NCBI GenBank assembly: GCA_012735315.1
Contig: JAAYHS010000098.1
Coordinates: forward strand, 1 to 50,475
Direction: 5' to 3'
From: Bacillota bacterium
GTDB taxonomy: Bacteria; Bacillota; UBA4882; UBA8346
Length of the DNA: 50,475 nt
Both the position numbers and the translations under genes were made by a program. Each line of letters opens with the position of its first letter. Within the stretch, counting starts at the first letter, position 1. Positions 50,402-50,475 of this stretch are shown here, piece after piece. Below the pieces are notes generated by a model, which ran no database searches, was not told where the DNA came from, and worked only from the letters and a program-made list of their open reading frames with translations.

Positions 50402-50475
50402 TGGGCTTCCCCCGATAAATTAGACACAAAGTTAAGCACTTTTTCTTTGATTTTCAAAGTTTTCCGGGGTCATAC
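50402..50475. mobile_element. End of an IS3-type insertion sequence (partial)
   Basis: The segment from TGGGCTTCCCCCGATAAATT to the AGACACAAAG that follows has the form of IS3-family terminal repeats (TG start, C run, then GACAC). The end of a transposase frame lies just inside it. The rest runs off the window. The 210 bases between the tRNA fragment and this end are AT-rich and unrecognised. Confidence 0.55.
50432..50475 (-). CDS. C-terminal end of an IS3-family transposase (partial)
   Basis: The last 13 codons of a minus-strand frame, MTPENFENQRKSA, then TAA. The xTPExFE pattern close to the stop is typical of the C-terminus of IS3-family OrfB (DDE) transposases, which usually ends in 'YxSPxEFE' followed by a short tail. 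Only the fragment is visible, so the name depends on this motif and on the adjacent IS-end sequence. Confidence 0.5.
   Translation of the reverse strand, partial: MTPENFENQRKSA

Overview
The window looks like chromosome of a two-membraned (diderm), sporulation-lineage member of the Firmicutes/Bacillota. The Firmicute signs are a T-box leader before ileS, an infC-rpmI-rplT operon with an attenuator-like leader, spoIIP, a YteA-type DksA/TraR protein, DUF5665 and DUF1189 genes, and sigma-A type promoters. The diderm signs are ExbB-ExbD-TonB, an OmpA-like lipoprotein, an SLH/coiled-coil/C-terminal-helix protein resembling Omp-alpha tethers, a TIGR03545/TIGR03546 (AsmA-like) pair, RseC, and a family 9 (heptosyltransferase-type) glycosyltransferase. 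A Limnochordia/Hydrogenispora-like lineage would fit, but that is inference; no rRNA or other taxonomic marker was read.

Layout. 0-4.4 kb (minus): an accessory region with the start of an antitoxin-like gene, a TPR protein, an orphan Cas6, a PemK/MazF toxin and its probable antitoxin separated by a terminator, and a WYL regulator. 4.4-4.9 kb: a degenerate short-motif repeat. 4.9-7.3 kb (plus): the TIGR03546-TIGR03545 envelope pair. 7.4-17.6 kb (minus): a 12-gene operon for a membrane-bound group 4 [NiFe] hydrogenase with a complex I-like membrane arm (three antiporter-type subunits plus NuoJ-, K-, A- and H-like subunits), small, large, NuoC-like and ferredoxin-like subunits, and a maturation protease, with a good promoter at 17,638-17,665. 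18-20.3 kb: spoIIP, rseC and three tiny genes, two of them zinc ribbons. 20.5-27 kb: an envelope island (exbB-exbD-tonB, a large secreted protein, the SLH tether) divergent from an OmpA-type lipoprotein. 27-39 kb: mostly housekeeping (rplT, rpmI, infC, rluD-type, lgt, lspA, yteA-like, ileS, an AEC transporter, an FtsL-like gene).

39.7-48.7 kb (plus) is the most striking region: a compact operon for 2-aminoethylphosphonate (AEP). It contains PEP mutase, phosphonopyruvate decarboxylase, a PntC-like cytidylyltransferase and AEP transaminase. These are followed by a TagF/TagB-like transferase, a small membrane protein and two tandem membrane-anchored alkaline-phosphatase-superfamily enzymes. The simplest reading is synthesis of CMP-AEP and its use to decorate a surface glycan or lipid. 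A family 9 glycosyltransferase lies convergently next to it.

The right edge holds a 49-nt 3' fragment of tRNA-Arg(UCU) with its own terminator, which looks like an integration scar, and the end of an IS3-type insertion sequence. Four copies of a long palindromic repeat are scattered between genes, two of them inside the hydrogenase operon.
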